Shown one piece after another: positions 10,674 to 22,600 of a DNA stretch of 64,000 nucleotides. A model generated the notes under the pieces. The model had not been told where the DNA came from, searched no databases, and was given only the letters and a program-made list of their open reading frames with translations. Location of the stretch: positions 20,546,910 to 20,610,909 of the forward strand of contig NC_030854.1 of assembly GCF_000208745.1 (NCBI RefSeq), read 5' to 3'. Numbering within the stretch: the first letter of the stretch is position 1; every line of letters begins with the position of its first letter. The position numbers were made by a program, and so were the translations under genes. Source of the DNA: Theobroma cacao (Eukaryota > Streptophyta > Magnoliopsida > Malvales > Malvaceae).

Positions 10674-12345
10674 ATTTATGGGTACCTAATTACCCGAATC
10701 TGAATCCGTACTTGTATCCATATAAAATAATATATCTCTTACATATTCCATATAATTTATTAATAATTAAATTAATAAAAACACACAAATAATAAAATTT
10801 AAATTTAAATAATCAAAAAATAAATATCTCAAACATATTTAATAAATTTATAAGTTATAATATTTGTAATGTTAAGACAAAATAGAAAGTAAATATATTT
10901 ATATTTAAAGTGTATATATAATAAAAGTATTTTAATATGTATATATGTAATAGTAATTATATTTGTTATAAATGAACCCAATATATATAAAGTATACATA
11001 TTAAAAGACATTACAAGTCAATCAATAATCATAGTTTCATTAATTAATTTAATTAACTATATGAGTTTATCCTTAATTACATGAAATTAAAAAAAATAAC
11101 TAGGTTTCAAAACTATTCTAATCTCACAACTTCCTTACAGATTTATATGTTATAAATTTATATAAACAAAGGTATATCTATTGTAATTAATAATTTTATG
11201 AGTTATAATTTTTGTAATGTTAACACAAATAGAAAGTAAATATATTTGTATTTAAAGTACATATACACACACACACACACATTAAAAGTATTTTAATTTA
11301 TATCTAATAGGATTTGTATTAAAATATATATATTAAAAGACATTACAAGTTAATTAATAATTATAGTTTCATGAATTAATTTAATTAACTATACAAGTTT
11401 GTCCTTATTACATAAAATAAAAAAAATAACTATGTTTTAGAACTATTCTAATCTCACAACTTCTCTTTAGGTTTATATATTATAAGTTTATATAAACAAA
11501 GTTATATATATTATAATTAATAATTTATAAGTTATAATTTTGTAATGTTAACAAAAAATAAAAAGTAAAAACATTTATATTTAAAGTATATATATACTAA
11601 AAATATTTTAGTATATATATATAATAGTAATTATATTTCTTATAAATTAACACAATATCTAAACTATATATATTGAAAGACATTACAAGTTAATTAATAA
11701 TAATAGTTTCATGAATTAATTTAATTAACTATATCGATTTGCCCTTAATTTCATGAAATTAAAAAAAAATAGTTAGGTTCCAAAACTATTCTAATCTCAA
11801 AAGCTCTCTTTAAGTATATATGTTATAACTTTATATAAATAATGGTATATATATTATAATTAATAATTTTATTAGTCATAATTTTTGTAATGTTAAAACA
11901 CAAAATAGAAGGTAAATATATTTATGTTAAAAGTATATATATGTAATAGTAATTATATTCCTTTATAATATGATATGATATTCATATTATTTAAACATGA
12001 TTAACAATCTAAGAATTTTTTAATTTAAATATATTAATGTCATCATATTAATAACTAGAGTAACCATACTTTTCATATATTTGTTAGTTTTGAATAAAAA
12101 AAATTGCTTGTAAAGTTGGTAAAATTTGTATATTTTTAATTTAATTATTAAAATAATAATAAAATATTTATAAATAGTAATCGAATTTGAGTAACGGGTA
12201 CCTAAGGGGTGATACCCGAACCCGATTTAGGTAGTAAAATCACTATCCGAACTCGTCCCAAACTCGATTATAGGGTACCCTAACCTGGTATAATCGAGTC
12301 AGATATTCGTGGGTACCCTATTACAGGGTACCCATTGCCATCCCT
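10674..12345. mobile_element. hAT-like non-autonomous element
   Basis: Both ends carry GGGTACC/GGGTACCC subterminal motifs (10679-10720 and 12195-12330). The right end, read inward, begins CTAGGGATGGCAATGGGTA, the kind of short terminal repeat I associate with plant hAT elements. The left terminus seems lost, starting within the matching ATGGGTACC block. No transposase is present. The middle is tandem AT-rich repeats. Superfamily call is by terminal motif only. Confidence 0.5.
10853..11990. repeat. About 335-bp AT-rich tandem repeats
   Basis: Four copies, the last partial. GTTATAAT..TTGTAATGTTA recurs at about 10854, 11202, 11531 and 11875. CATTACAAGT recurs near 11010, 11341 and 11680, and AACTATTCTAATCTC near 11111, 11440 and 11785. 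Copies differ by small indels and microsatellite expansions (an AC run near 11266). Confidence 0.8.
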
Positions 12346-13376
12346 AGTTTATATTTAATATCAATATTAAAATCACTATAATAATCTAAGCAATATACTT
12401 ATGGTGTCATTACTAAGGTGATCTTATAACTCTATATAGTTTATAATTTTTGTGTATATATATATATAATCTTGAACTATATATGATTGAACTATAGCTA
12501 TGACTTCATTATTTGCTTTTAGCTATTAAAAATAAATGGTAAAAAATATGTTTACAGATATTTGAAGAAATGCACTGTTAGGTTTACATTATGCTAACAA
12601 CAAAATCACTTTTATTATCCCAAAAAAATTACTTTTTAAAGCTTCACTTGTAATTTTAATTAAAAATAGTTCCTATAAGGTAATTAATAAGTTATTTGCG
12701 AACTCTAAGGTGTAACCAAATGGAGTATTAATTCTTTTAAAATTAATGAATACATAGCTCTATTTTTGGCAATCCCTTTTTCTCTTTATATTATGAAAAA
12801 AATCTCTTTAGCAGATTCGGTGTTTGTATCCACCACAAAAGAAAAAGAACGAAAAAGAAGAAGATGATGTTCGTATTATCCTAAAGCAAGTCAAATAGTA
12901 CGATAAATATATATCCAATCAGTTTATTCTGTGGCTAATAGACTAAAGACATGAAGAGATAGGCAATTTGGGTTTTGCCCAAACTTTGAAGCGAGCAAAG
13001 TATAAACTGTTTTATATATGTATTTTAGCTACGCTTGCTTATAGCATATTGCAAGCTTAATTATACATAAAAAACATGGAGAAGCTAAGACTCTTCTAAT
13101 CATATGCTATTGCTAGGACTGGCTTGGTCAAAAGACTGGTCCTGTAATAGCTTTTTGGGTTCATTTGCCAGAACCTAATTTTAAAGCTTTATGATCTTTT
13201 TGTAAAAGATCATGTAGTGTCCAATCATGATGATGAACCTTCCTTTTCTTTTAGTTTTGCTATGATTTGTATTTTTTAGGATACATATATGTTGTGATCA
13301 AATAAGGTTAAATACAAAATTTGACTATCATCATGTAAGTACCTTAATTTTTGACACGTCCATAGATTTTTAACGA
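12346..13376. other. Unassigned AT-rich region
   Basis: No reading frame, repeat family or RNA gene recognised between the hAT-like element and the MULE1 terminus. Confidence 0.5.
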
Positions 13377-13465
13377 GGAAATTATGAGAAATAATCCTTT
13401 TAATAAGCTCACTTCAAAAATAACCTTCACTATAATTTTAACTATTTTTAGATAATTTTTGGCAT
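13377..13465 (+). repeat. MULE1 left terminal inverted repeat
   Basis: Begins GGAAATTATGAGAAATAATC and continues with CACTTCAAAAATAACC and TTTTTAG blocks. It aligns with the reverse of the MULE2 end at 6023. The exact first base is not certain, since the right terminus is missing. Confidence 0.65.
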
Positions 13466-13559
13466 GACTTAACAAAAATACTCTTTAAACCATTTAATCC
13501 AAATTAAGTGGTCCCGGTTTCTTTCTCTTCTTTGCCATTCATATAAAAATTTCAAAATT

Positions 13560-13700
13560 AATCTTGATTTAGCTATCTTGTTTCGTCCAGCTCTAGAACG
13601 CCATCGGGGTCTATATCTCGTTGTCCAACTCTTCAACACCATGAGGTCTATATCGCCATCCAACTTTCTCACCATCCTAAAGAACAAAGATGACATCAAG
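13560..13700 (+). other. MULE1 5' leader exon end and splice donor
   Basis: The segment ending GATGACATCAAG/GTATTTGTTATGGG matches MULE2 at 5623-5650. It predicts an intron from 13701 to the acceptor TTTCAG at 17394-17399, directly before the transposase start. No ATG-led frame is evident in the exon. Confidence 0.55.
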
Positions 13701-13825
13701 GTATTTGTTATGGGTTCTTGGGTTTTTTTTTTTTTATAGCCATAAAACGTAAAAGTTGATGGGTAAATTATATGACTTTGGAAACTTAAATATGGCTAGG
13801 AGTAGAAAAATCAATCAGTTTATAG

Positions 13826-14100
13826 GCGATGCATTAATATTTGTTAGGCATTGTGTCATTAGTATTAAGATGTGTGACTTGATATTAGGCATTGCATGAC
13901 TGATTATTAGGAATCGTAATCTATTTATTTGGCATTACGTGATTGAATATTAGACAATGTGGGACTAGATAGAAGGCATTGCGATACTAGATTTTAAGAA
14001 TTGCGTGAGTTGTGCATTGCGTGACAAGGTTTGAGGAATTGCTTGACTAGTTTGTAGGCATTGTTGACTAGTTTTTAGTAATTGCGTTGCTCTATTTACC
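13826..14100. repeat. MULE1 short-motif array, part 1
   Basis: Degenerate head-to-tail copies, spaced mostly 25-35 bp, of a motif near TTAGGCATTGCGTGACTAG. The array resumes at 14875. The coiled-coil gene lies between the two parts. Confidence 0.8.
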
Positions 14101-14362
14101 TAATGCTAAAGATGATTATCTACTAATTTAGCCCCCTTAATAACAAATTTTGTAAAATTAGAAGAGAATTAGGAATGCTTAGTAACCAATTCAACACCCT
14201 TAATTCCTCTTATATCAGTGCAAAAAATCGTCTAGATTCAACTGACACAGAACTCTGAAATTCTCTTTAAAGCACTTAATGCACCGATTTATGAACTAAC
14301 CATATTCATCAAAAAACAAGCCTAAAATCATTGAACACCTTTCCATGAGTCAGGATTCATGC

Positions 14363-14370
14363 CTATAAAT
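14363..14370 (+). promoter_or_regulatory. TATA box of the MULE1 small gene
   Basis: CTATAAATAGAGGG context, a near-ideal plant TATA box, about 65 bp upstream of the ATG at 14430. Confidence 0.65.
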
Positions 14371-14429
14371 AGAGGGAACCATTATCCATTTTCATCAAAA
14401 TCATCTGAAAAAAAAATCTCAAAATTCTC

Positions 14430-14675
14430 ATGGCTTAAGAACGTTCGGAAGGTAAAACTAGGAAGGGGAATGCTGCTGAAGAGGAAGATATCCTTGACAA
14501 TGTTGCAGCATATTTGGTTAAGTTGATGGACCAAATTGAGAACATGGATAAGGACATGCGTGGGTTCATGGATAAGTTGCTGCTTAGGACAAAAGTCCTA
14601 GAGACAGAAATTTTAGGCAATAACAAGATTCTAGTTGAAATTTATGAAATAGTAGATGAGATTAGGAAGAAATGA
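14430..14675 (+). pseudogene. Small coiled-coil gene with early stop, in MULE1 intron
   Basis: Reads 82 codons including the terminal TGA, but codon 3 is TAA (14436-14438). The rest is open: a basic, charged N-terminus, then a predicted helix with hydrophobic spacing (ILDNVAAYLVKLMDQIENMD, then VLETEILGNNKILVEIYEIV) ending in RKK. A TATA box lies 60 bp upstream and AATAAA at 14720-14725, so it looks like a complete minimal transcription unit. The next in-frame ATG is in KLMDQ. It sits between two motif arrays inside the MULE1 intron and is absent from MULE2. I do not recognise the family. It may be an accessory gene or a captured host fragment. Confidence 0.55.
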
Positions 14676-14719
14676 ACCATGATTCATATGTTGTATCATC
14701 TATTTTTTTTCTACTAATG

Positions 14720-14725
14720 AATAAA
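14720..14725 (+). terminator. AATAAA poly(A) signal of the small gene
   Basis: Canonical AATAAA 45 bp after the stop codon at 14675. Confidence 0.55.
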
Positions 14726-14874
14726 AATATTTATTTATCACATATTTTCCTTAAAATGAGTCATTGCCTTTAATTTTTATTATGTTGAATAACTTGTTTA
14801 CTTACTCTAATTTCTTAATTTTCTAGTTATATAAGAGATGCAAAGGTATGATGACAAAAGTTGGAATATTATTT

Positions 14875-15062
14875 TATTTATAGGCATTAAGTGAGTGGAT
14901 ATTATGCATTGTATTAATGGATATCAAGCATTGCATGTTTGGTTGTTATGTATTTCATGACGGGTTTTTATGTATTGCGTGATGTTGGCTAATGCGTGAG
15001 TGGTATTTTGGCATAACGTGAGTGGATATTAGGTATTCTGTGACTTATTATTAAGTATTGTG
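14875..15062. repeat. MULE1 short-motif array, part 2a
   Basis: Further copies of the GGCATTGCGTGAC-like motif, interrupted by solo LTR-D and continuing on its other side at 16789. Confidence 0.75.
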
Positions 15063-16783
15063 TGATAACTCTATTATATAGAGTTATTTTGACACATTTT
15101 GGAGGCTTAAGTAGCTAAATCTTTGAGATTTTAGGTTCAGATTATAGAATTTTAGGTACTTTTCTAGTTTAAGTTTGATTACATGTTTAGCAGTTAATTT
15201 AAGTTATTTTATTTAAACTTTATGTTATTTTGTTTTAAATTACCTTAAGAATAGTTATTACTGGTTTCTTTTATCGCTTTTGTAGGAAATTTGATGAAAA
15301 AGGCTCATTTGATGAAAATCCGTGCAAGTATGGTGACGGTTTCATTCATATATATTACGGTTTTTTGACCATATCTCTCTTTAAAGAACTCCAAATGAAG
15401 TGATTCTTTAACTGATATAACAATAAGAGGAAGGCTACAACTTTTATGTTGATTACTTTTCCCAGTTCAGATTGGATCATGGCCAAAATATTTATCTAAG
15501 TCAGAGAACTGTAACAGTGAGTATGGACTAAACATGATGCAGTATTTGGAGCTTATTTTTCAATCCTGAAGTCCAATTGATGTGATTTTTGAGTCATTGA
15601 AAGTTAAGAGACAGGGATAAAACTTTCATGTTTATCACTTTGCCAGTTCAGACTAAGATCAGGGTGAAAGTCACGTTCGAAGTTGTTAGATTGCTGCAGC
15701 ATTGGGAGAACAAGGCTGTAGCACTGGTAAGATGAAGCACACCACATTTTTCCAACAGCTCAAAGCTGTAGCTTTGAAAAAGTAGTGTTGCAGCACTAGG
15801 CTATTTTTCAAAAATAAAAAGTTGACTAGATTTTGGAAATTAGGTTACTTGGAGCTTATATAAGGGATCTTTTTCAGAGATTTTAAAAGGGAGGCAACAA
15901 CCAACTATTCTAGAGATTTGGAGCTAAGAACAAAGCAAGAAAACAAGAGAAATTGAGATTGCAAAGCTTCAACACTTAGTTTCTTTCTCTACTTTTGTGC
16001 TTCTTTTATTTTCTTTGACTTGGATTCATGGCTAAATTTCTTTGGATGTTGTTTTTATTAGTTATTATGAGCTAAATTATCTTTCTAGGATTGTGGTGGA
16101 TTTCAACATGTAGTTTTAATATTAGTTTCCCTTTTATTTATCATGAATAGGTGTAGTTTTACTTATTCAAATCTGTTCTTAATGCATTTGATTACTTGGC
16201 CAACAATTAACTGATTTGTGAATCTAATTGAGACTCGACAAAGAGATTTTAGATTGGACTAAGGTTTGAATAGTGTATGTTCATGTCACTTAGGTGATCT
16301 GATTCACGATATGGGTAGACATACGCCAATTGCCATACATAGCCACATTAGGACACTTGCTTAATGAACTTAATTTAATTGCTTCCTATAGACATACAGT
16401 GAACTAATTAAGTTAGGTATTTGTACAAGCAACTCAACGGAGACTTTTCCATAGCTTTGGATTCTAGGTTACAAAACCACCCAAGAAAGATAAATAACAA
16501 GACAAGCTGGTATTATATGAAGTGTTGAATGAACCCATAATCCTAGATTTTAATTTATTGCCTTTCTCAAGTGAATTTTTTGTTTCTATTAATTAATTTA
16601 GTGGTTGCTTTCATTTAGTTTTAATTAATTTTCTAAAACATTAAGTTGCTTGAATAAGATTAATTTGTCATAATTTTAGTACTTAGTGAAGAATTAGGAG
16701 CAAATCTTGTGGGATACGATTTTGGACTTACTGTCTACATTATTTGTTTGATACGTATACTTGCATGTGCAAAATCGACAACA
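15063..16783 (+). mobile_element. Solo LTR, family D (Athila/Tat-like), TSD TTGTG
   Basis: A 1,721-bp LTR from TGATAACTC to ATCGACAACA, flanked by TTGTG at 15058-15062 and 16784-16788. It opens with a 9-bp-arm hairpin (15066-15086). It carries two copies of an ~85-bp module shared with other LTRs here (15387-15470 and 15571-15653), followed by GCTGCAGC-type motifs near 15693-15800. The end matches the LTR at 52262-53754. The insertion splits the MULE1 motif array. Confidence 0.85.
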
Positions 16784-16788
16784 TTGTG

Positions 16789-17300
16789 AGAGTGGCTTAT
16801 AGGTGCTACATGAATTGTGCAATGCACATCTTGTTTTGAGACATTTCTTGACTACTTTTTAGGCATTGCATGACTAGTTGTTATGTATTCCGTGACTTGT
16901 TGTTATGTATTGTCTGACGTTGAGCCAATACATGACTAGTTATTTTGGCATAACATGAGCGGATATTAGGCATTGAGTGACTTATAATTAGGTATTGCAA
17001 GATTGACTTATAGGCGCTGCTTGAATTACGCAATGCATATCTTGTTTTGAGACATTTCTTGAGTAATTTTTAGGCAATATATGACTAGTTGTTATGTATT
17101 GCATGACGTTGGGCCAATACGTGACTAGTTATTGTGGCATAGCATGAGTGGATATTAGGCATTGAGTGACTTATTATTAGATATTGCGAGACTGGCAATA
17201 CGTGACTTATGCAATGCATCTCTTGTTTTGAGGCATTTCTTCACTAGTTTTTAGGCATTGTGTGGATGTGTATTAGACATTGTGAGACTGACTTTATGTT
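16789..17300. repeat. MULE1 short-motif array, part 2b
   Basis: At least a dozen GGCATTGNGTGAC / GGCATAGCATGAG-like motifs. They are also organised into a larger ~190-bp unit: the GTGACTTATNATTAGGTATTG and ATGCATCTTGTTTTGAGACA blocks recur near 16820, 17025 and 17212. Confidence 0.8.
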
Positions 17301-17399
17301 ATTCCATGACTTAGGCATTGCGTAAGTGATTTTTATGAATTGAGGGGTAATGTTTGATAAGTTAACTTATTGTGACACTTATTTTCTGTTAAATTTCAG

Positions 17400-18777
17400 T
17401 GGGCTGCCAAATGTGAAGCTTATGGTTACATACGATGGTCATTGGGTTGATGACACTTATAAGGGTGGCGAGACACGAGTAAGGGGTGTTGGGAGTGATT
17501 TATCATTTTCGGGACTAGTGAAGCTGGTTCAAGAGGTTGTTGGGGTCAACTCACATAATAATGAAATCGAGGTACATGCATTGCTCAATCATACCGTCGG
17601 GGTTTCGTGCACAGTTATCAGGGATGATGAAGATGTAGAAAGTATTCTGCGAGATAAGAGGGTAGCTGTTGTGTTTGTGACAATTAAGGCACGAAATGCA
17701 AATGATATTCCACATGAACATGGTGTCAAACATAGTAATCACATATAACAAAATGTTAATTATTCTGATATACCACACCATGCATTTCCCAAGAAACAAC
17801 AATGGCAATCACCATTGACGTATGCACATGAGTTTGAGAAGCTCGATACACACATGAGGTGTTTTCAAATGATGTTTGAACAATGTCGATCAAAATGTGC
17901 ATTGAACAAAATACTTGGTACTTTGCAACAAACACAACCATGGCTCAAAAATGCAATTGGTCCATTGTCATTCGCAAACGACACTATAATGGTTGTGAGT
18001 GATGATGATGCATCGATTAGATTTAAGATGATGTTGAAGAGGATGACATTGCAGATTAGAACAGTGAGTTAGAGGATGACTGTGAAGATGATTACGTTGG
18101 TGAACATGATGACTATTCAGAGGACGACAAGGATGAGCACAATGACATTTCAGATTGCAATCATGTAGATGGCAGCACAGAACATGCCATAACTGTTGTG
18201 TTAGAAGACGTTCAGTGTGATGACCATGCTACAACTATTAAATTAGAAGATGTTGAAGGTACCAACCTTATTTACGATAGCCCCATTGCACTTGAGAATG
18301 GGATTCGTTCACCTGATGACAGTAATCAAGAGAGGCTAAATGCAGGGTTATCTTGTCAATGGATTATTCCGGGGGTAGATATGATATCCTTCCAAATAGT
18401 TACAACTAAAGAGTCTAGATTAATGGACAACCACTTATATCGCAGAAAAGTGTTTCCATCGAAGGCCAAATGCAAATGAGCTTTGAGCATAATGAAACTA
18501 AAAGAGCATTTTGAGATTAGAGTTAAAAAGTCATGTTACGCTCGTTTAGAGGTTGCTTGTAAGGAGAAGGCATGCAAGTTTTTTTTGCTTGCAACAAAGT
18601 TGCCTGAGGGAGAATATTGTCAAGTTTGGACGTTCTAGAAGGTATACATGTGTATCGTTGATGGTTTACAAAGTAGGTACCGAATTGCAAGCGCGAGGTT
18701 ATCTGGTGAGCTTATCTCCCCTAGGCTGCAAGGAAATAATATGACCCCATTGAGACGTAAGGAAATAATAGAAGAGA
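17400..18777 (+). pseudogene. MULE1 transposase, N-terminal half
   Basis: Follows a TTTCAG acceptor; the likely ATG is at 17422 (MVTYDGHWVD). A PB1-like domain reads YKGGETRVRGVG, SDLSFSGLVKLVQEVVGVN, VIRDDEDVESILRDK. Stops at 17746 and 18070 lie in one frame. An Asp/Glu-rich linker and the MuDR DNA-binding region continue in another frame: MISFQIVTTKESRL, NHLYRRKVFPSKAK, then a TGA at 18477 where relatives have Arg, then MKLKEHFEIRVKKSC. The last codons (LRRKEIIEE) run directly into the second half at 29819. Clearly non-functional. In intact MULEs the protein cuts and pastes the element. Confidence 0.85.
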
Positions 18778-19348
18778 TGTCAAGCCCGACCTTATAAAAT
18801 ACTTTCCATGTCATTCATATGATTGACAATATGCTTGCATACTTGGAAAGCCCCGAAAGAAAAATCGTTAAAAGACGACAATGTACTAAATGGTACAATT
18901 AAGTTAATTTAAGCCTCGAACTAGATCAAATAGAGAATTTAAAATGACATTAAGAATATTAAAGTCCCAGAATGGTTTAATATGGTGATTTGGAGTTCGA
19001 GGATCAATTTGGAGTCAAACCGAAATTTTTATTGTCCAGGGGCAAAATGGTCATTTGCCACCTAGGGACACAATGGGAATTTTTAGAAAAGAATTTTTTT
19101 GGCCCCATTTGACTTATTGGAGTATAATTTGAGGGTTTGGCAGTGAAAAAGTTTAATTTCGGTGATTTCTAGAGTGTAGGGGCAAAATCGTAATTTTTCC
19201 ACTCGTAGACAAAATTTGAGATTTTGAGAGAATTTAGATCAAATTTGACAAATTGGAGAATGGTATGAGTATAAGGGATGAAAAATATGTCTATGGGAAA
19301 TTTTTCAGTTTTTGAGGTAAAAATGTAATTATTGACTTTTACGGGGGC
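18778..19348 (+). repeat. LTR-A copy 1 (first 571 bp)
   Basis: Nearly identical to the start of LTR-A copy 2 (19660 on), then stops at the N at 19349 after ACGGGGGC. The remaining ~2.5 kb of LTR expected here is absent. Confidence 0.9.
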
Positions 19349-19349
19349 N

Positions 19350-19659
19350 CGAAAGTGGTATGATTGAGATGGAGTTATGGTTCAAGCTTAATGATAGTAA
19401 TAGAAGCATGCTTGGTGTCTCGATATAAGAGATCATAATTGTGAAGGTTATTGTTGATATGATTTTAAAGGATAATAATAGACATAAGCGAAGTACTTGA
19501 GTTGAATTGGAGGTAAATAAGGTGAACAAATCGAAATTCCCTATAAAGGGGAGGACATAAGAAGTCGAGCATTAGATGAGAAAACAATACCCCCACCTTT
19601 TCTTTGAGTTCAGTACATGAAATTTTGAGGTCAAAATTTTATTTTAAGGGGGGTAGTGT
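19350..19659 (+). mobile_element. Internal 3' tail of first LTR-A unit
   Basis: Matches 26404-26713 closely, including the PYPHLF-like end of pol (ATGAGAAAACAATACCCCC at about 19590) and the polypurine tract AAGGGGGGTAG at 19647-19656. Confidence 0.85.
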
Positions 19660-22600
19660 TGTCAAGCCCGACCTTATAAAATACTTTCCATGTCATTCAT
19701 ATGATTGACAATATGCTTGCATACTTGGAAAGCCCTGAAAGAAAAATCGTTAAAAGACGACAATGTACCAAATGGTATAATTAACTTAATTTAAGCCTCG
19801 AACTAGATCAAATAGAGAATTTAAAATGAAATTAAGAATATTAAAGTCTCAGAATGGTTTAATATGGTGATTTGGAGTTCGAGGATCAATTTGGAGTCAA
19901 ACCGAAATTTTTACTCTCTAGGGGCAAAATGGTCATTTGCCACCTAGGGACACAATGGGAATTTTTAGAAAAAAATTTTTTTGGCCCCATTTGACTTATT
20001 GGAGTATAATTTGAGGGTTTGGCAGTGAAAAAGTTTAATTTCGATGATTTCTAGAGTGTAGGGGCAAAATTGTAATTTTACCACTCGTGAACAAATTTTG
20101 AGATTTTGAGAGAATTTAGATCAAATTTGACAAATTGGAGAATGGTATGAGTATAAGGGATGAAAAATATGTCTATGGGCAATTTTTCAATTTTTGGGGC
20201 AAAAATGTAATTTTTGACTTTTACAGGGGCAAAAGTGTAAATTTTAAAAATTACTCCACCAAGACTTTGGATAAGTCTGAGAATTTTATCTAAGCTATGG
20301 ATATGTGAGACAAGTGTATGGTGAAAATTTGGAAACAAATGGATGGCTAAAATTTAAGGAATTAATAAAACATTAAAAAAGTGAATAAAATAATATTATA
20401 TTATTTTAGCCTTTAAAAAGGTAAAAATTCCAGAATTCTCATCTTCTTCAGCCGTCCAAACCAGGGGAGAAAAGGGGGAAAAAAACAAATAAGAACCCTA
20501 CCTGAAAATTTGGGAAAATCAAGAGAAATCAAGAAATCGAACATTGAAAAGGTAAATTTCATTGATTTTCCTTGTGATTTTCACTACCCATGCATTTTTT
20601 TCTCATTTCCATGCAAAATTAAAAAGTGGGTATGGACACCCAGGCTGGCCAAACCTCCATGGATGAGTTTTGAGTTTGATTTTTGGTTGATTTTAATTGA
20701 ATTAAGTGATTTTAGTTAAGTTATATTGAAATATAACAAAAATAAGCTAGAGATATAATTTTCTCCCATTGAAACCCATTATGCCGAATTTGTTAGGGAA
20801 ATATTGGCTGCTGATCTTGATGTTTATTTGAGGAATTATGATGAATAATGATGAATTATGAGCCTAGAAAAATAATGGGAATTTTTGGAGTAAAAATATA
20901 AATTTTTACCCACTAGGGGTATTTTCGTAATTTGCTATCGGGATTGATAATTTGCACCACACTGAGGGACATTAAGTCAATTTGGGTGCAATTGAGCTAT
21001 AGAAACTGAAAAAAATTAATTTGGAGTTTAAACGGATGCGTATATCGATTTATCGAGTAAAAGATCGAAATAGGCTAACACCGCATTTAGGCAAAAATTA
21101 AACATTTTTGCATTCCATATCAAGCATTAATAGTCTAAATTAGTTTAATTTCAATTTAGTACCAATGTGGTGAATTTCTCAATTTTGTACTATGTCAAGG
21201 TGGTGAGTCCTCCGATAAAGGCAAGGGAATTGCACCTGAGGACTAGTAGTCTAAGTATTTCGAAAATCCCCACTCTAGACACGGTGAGTAACCTTACCAT
21301 CATTTTAATTATCTAAAGTATGTTTTTATTCGGTTTTGGTGAATTTTATGAAAATGAGTTCAAATGGTAAATTTTTATGTTTTGTAAACAAAATGAGTTT
21401 AAATGAAAATATTTTATAAATTGTCTTGAAACGAAATAACCATTTTGAAAATAGAGTAATTGGAGACCACTGATATGTTGTAAATTTAAAATTGAATTAA
21501 TGGCTTATGTTATTGTATTGGCATGGCTGGTTGGGCTGTGTTTTTTATGAATTGTATGAATTACTTTATTTTACCCTTGTAGGCTGGGTAGTAATATATT
21601 AGCCCTGTCATGCTGTCAAAATTTTATTGTATGGTGGGTTTGACCTGCTGCAATGGGCTGGGTTCTGTGAACTAGCCTATTAGAGGGGCATGAAATCCTG
21701 TTATATTTTTACCTCGGTTGGAGAGGTGAGTAGGGTAACTCCCGAGGTATAACTTTAAAGTTCACTTCACACCAAACCACCACGTGAAGGGGAACTCGAC
21801 CACCGCCCAGGAATGGCTATGTTTTCAAAATAAAAACATGACTTTCTAATAGCCTTGGCGGACTCAGTTGGGATAGCCCTCGGCCAAGGTATCCCAAATA
21901 ACTGAGTATGATAATAATTTTTGGCATGAGCCAAGCTTTTTTAAGAAATTCTTAAACCATACTGATTACTTGCTTTAAATAAATTGATTTCATTTGGTTG
22001 AAATAAGTTGAAAGATAGTAAATCACAGTTTGATGAAATGTTTTAATAGTCTCCTTTTACTCGACTTTAGATATTTTGAGTGATGTTTGTTTACTCACTG
22101 GGATATTATAATCTCACCACCCTCATTTCCACCCATTTCAGGCTCAAAATAGATTGTAGATAACTGATATCAGCGAGGATTACAATTGAACTTGCCACAT
22201 CCAAAAACTGTAGGTTCATTTCTTTTGATACTTTTGGTCATTCGTGGGCCCACGTGTCACTGTAAATTAAATTCTATACTTTGGTTATCTGTATTACGGG
22301 ATGTAAGAATTTATTTTGCTTTTACGCTATAAAAATTATTTATGCAGTGTTCTTAAAATATCGTTTTATGTGAAAATTGAATATTTTATTTAATATTTTT
22401 ATTTTATTAAAACAGTCATAATTCCATTTTAAACGAATGTTTTAGACATCCAAAATTATTTTTGATTATGAAATATGTGTTTTCCACTTACTATATTTTT
22501 AGATGATTTTGAGATTTTTGGGATAAATGACCAAAATACCCCTGTGAGATAGAAATTATTATTTTATTTGTTTAAGTTGTAAACAGTTCAAAATCTTTTA

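Noticed and set aside
14435..14626. Minus-strand 63-codon frame
   Set aside because: Shadow of the plus-strand coiled-coil frame, which has the promoter and poly(A) signal.
13826..17300. Regularly spaced short repeats as a CRISPR-like array
   Set aside because: Plant nuclear DNA; repeats are degenerate, adjacent motifs vary in spacing, and no cas genes exist.
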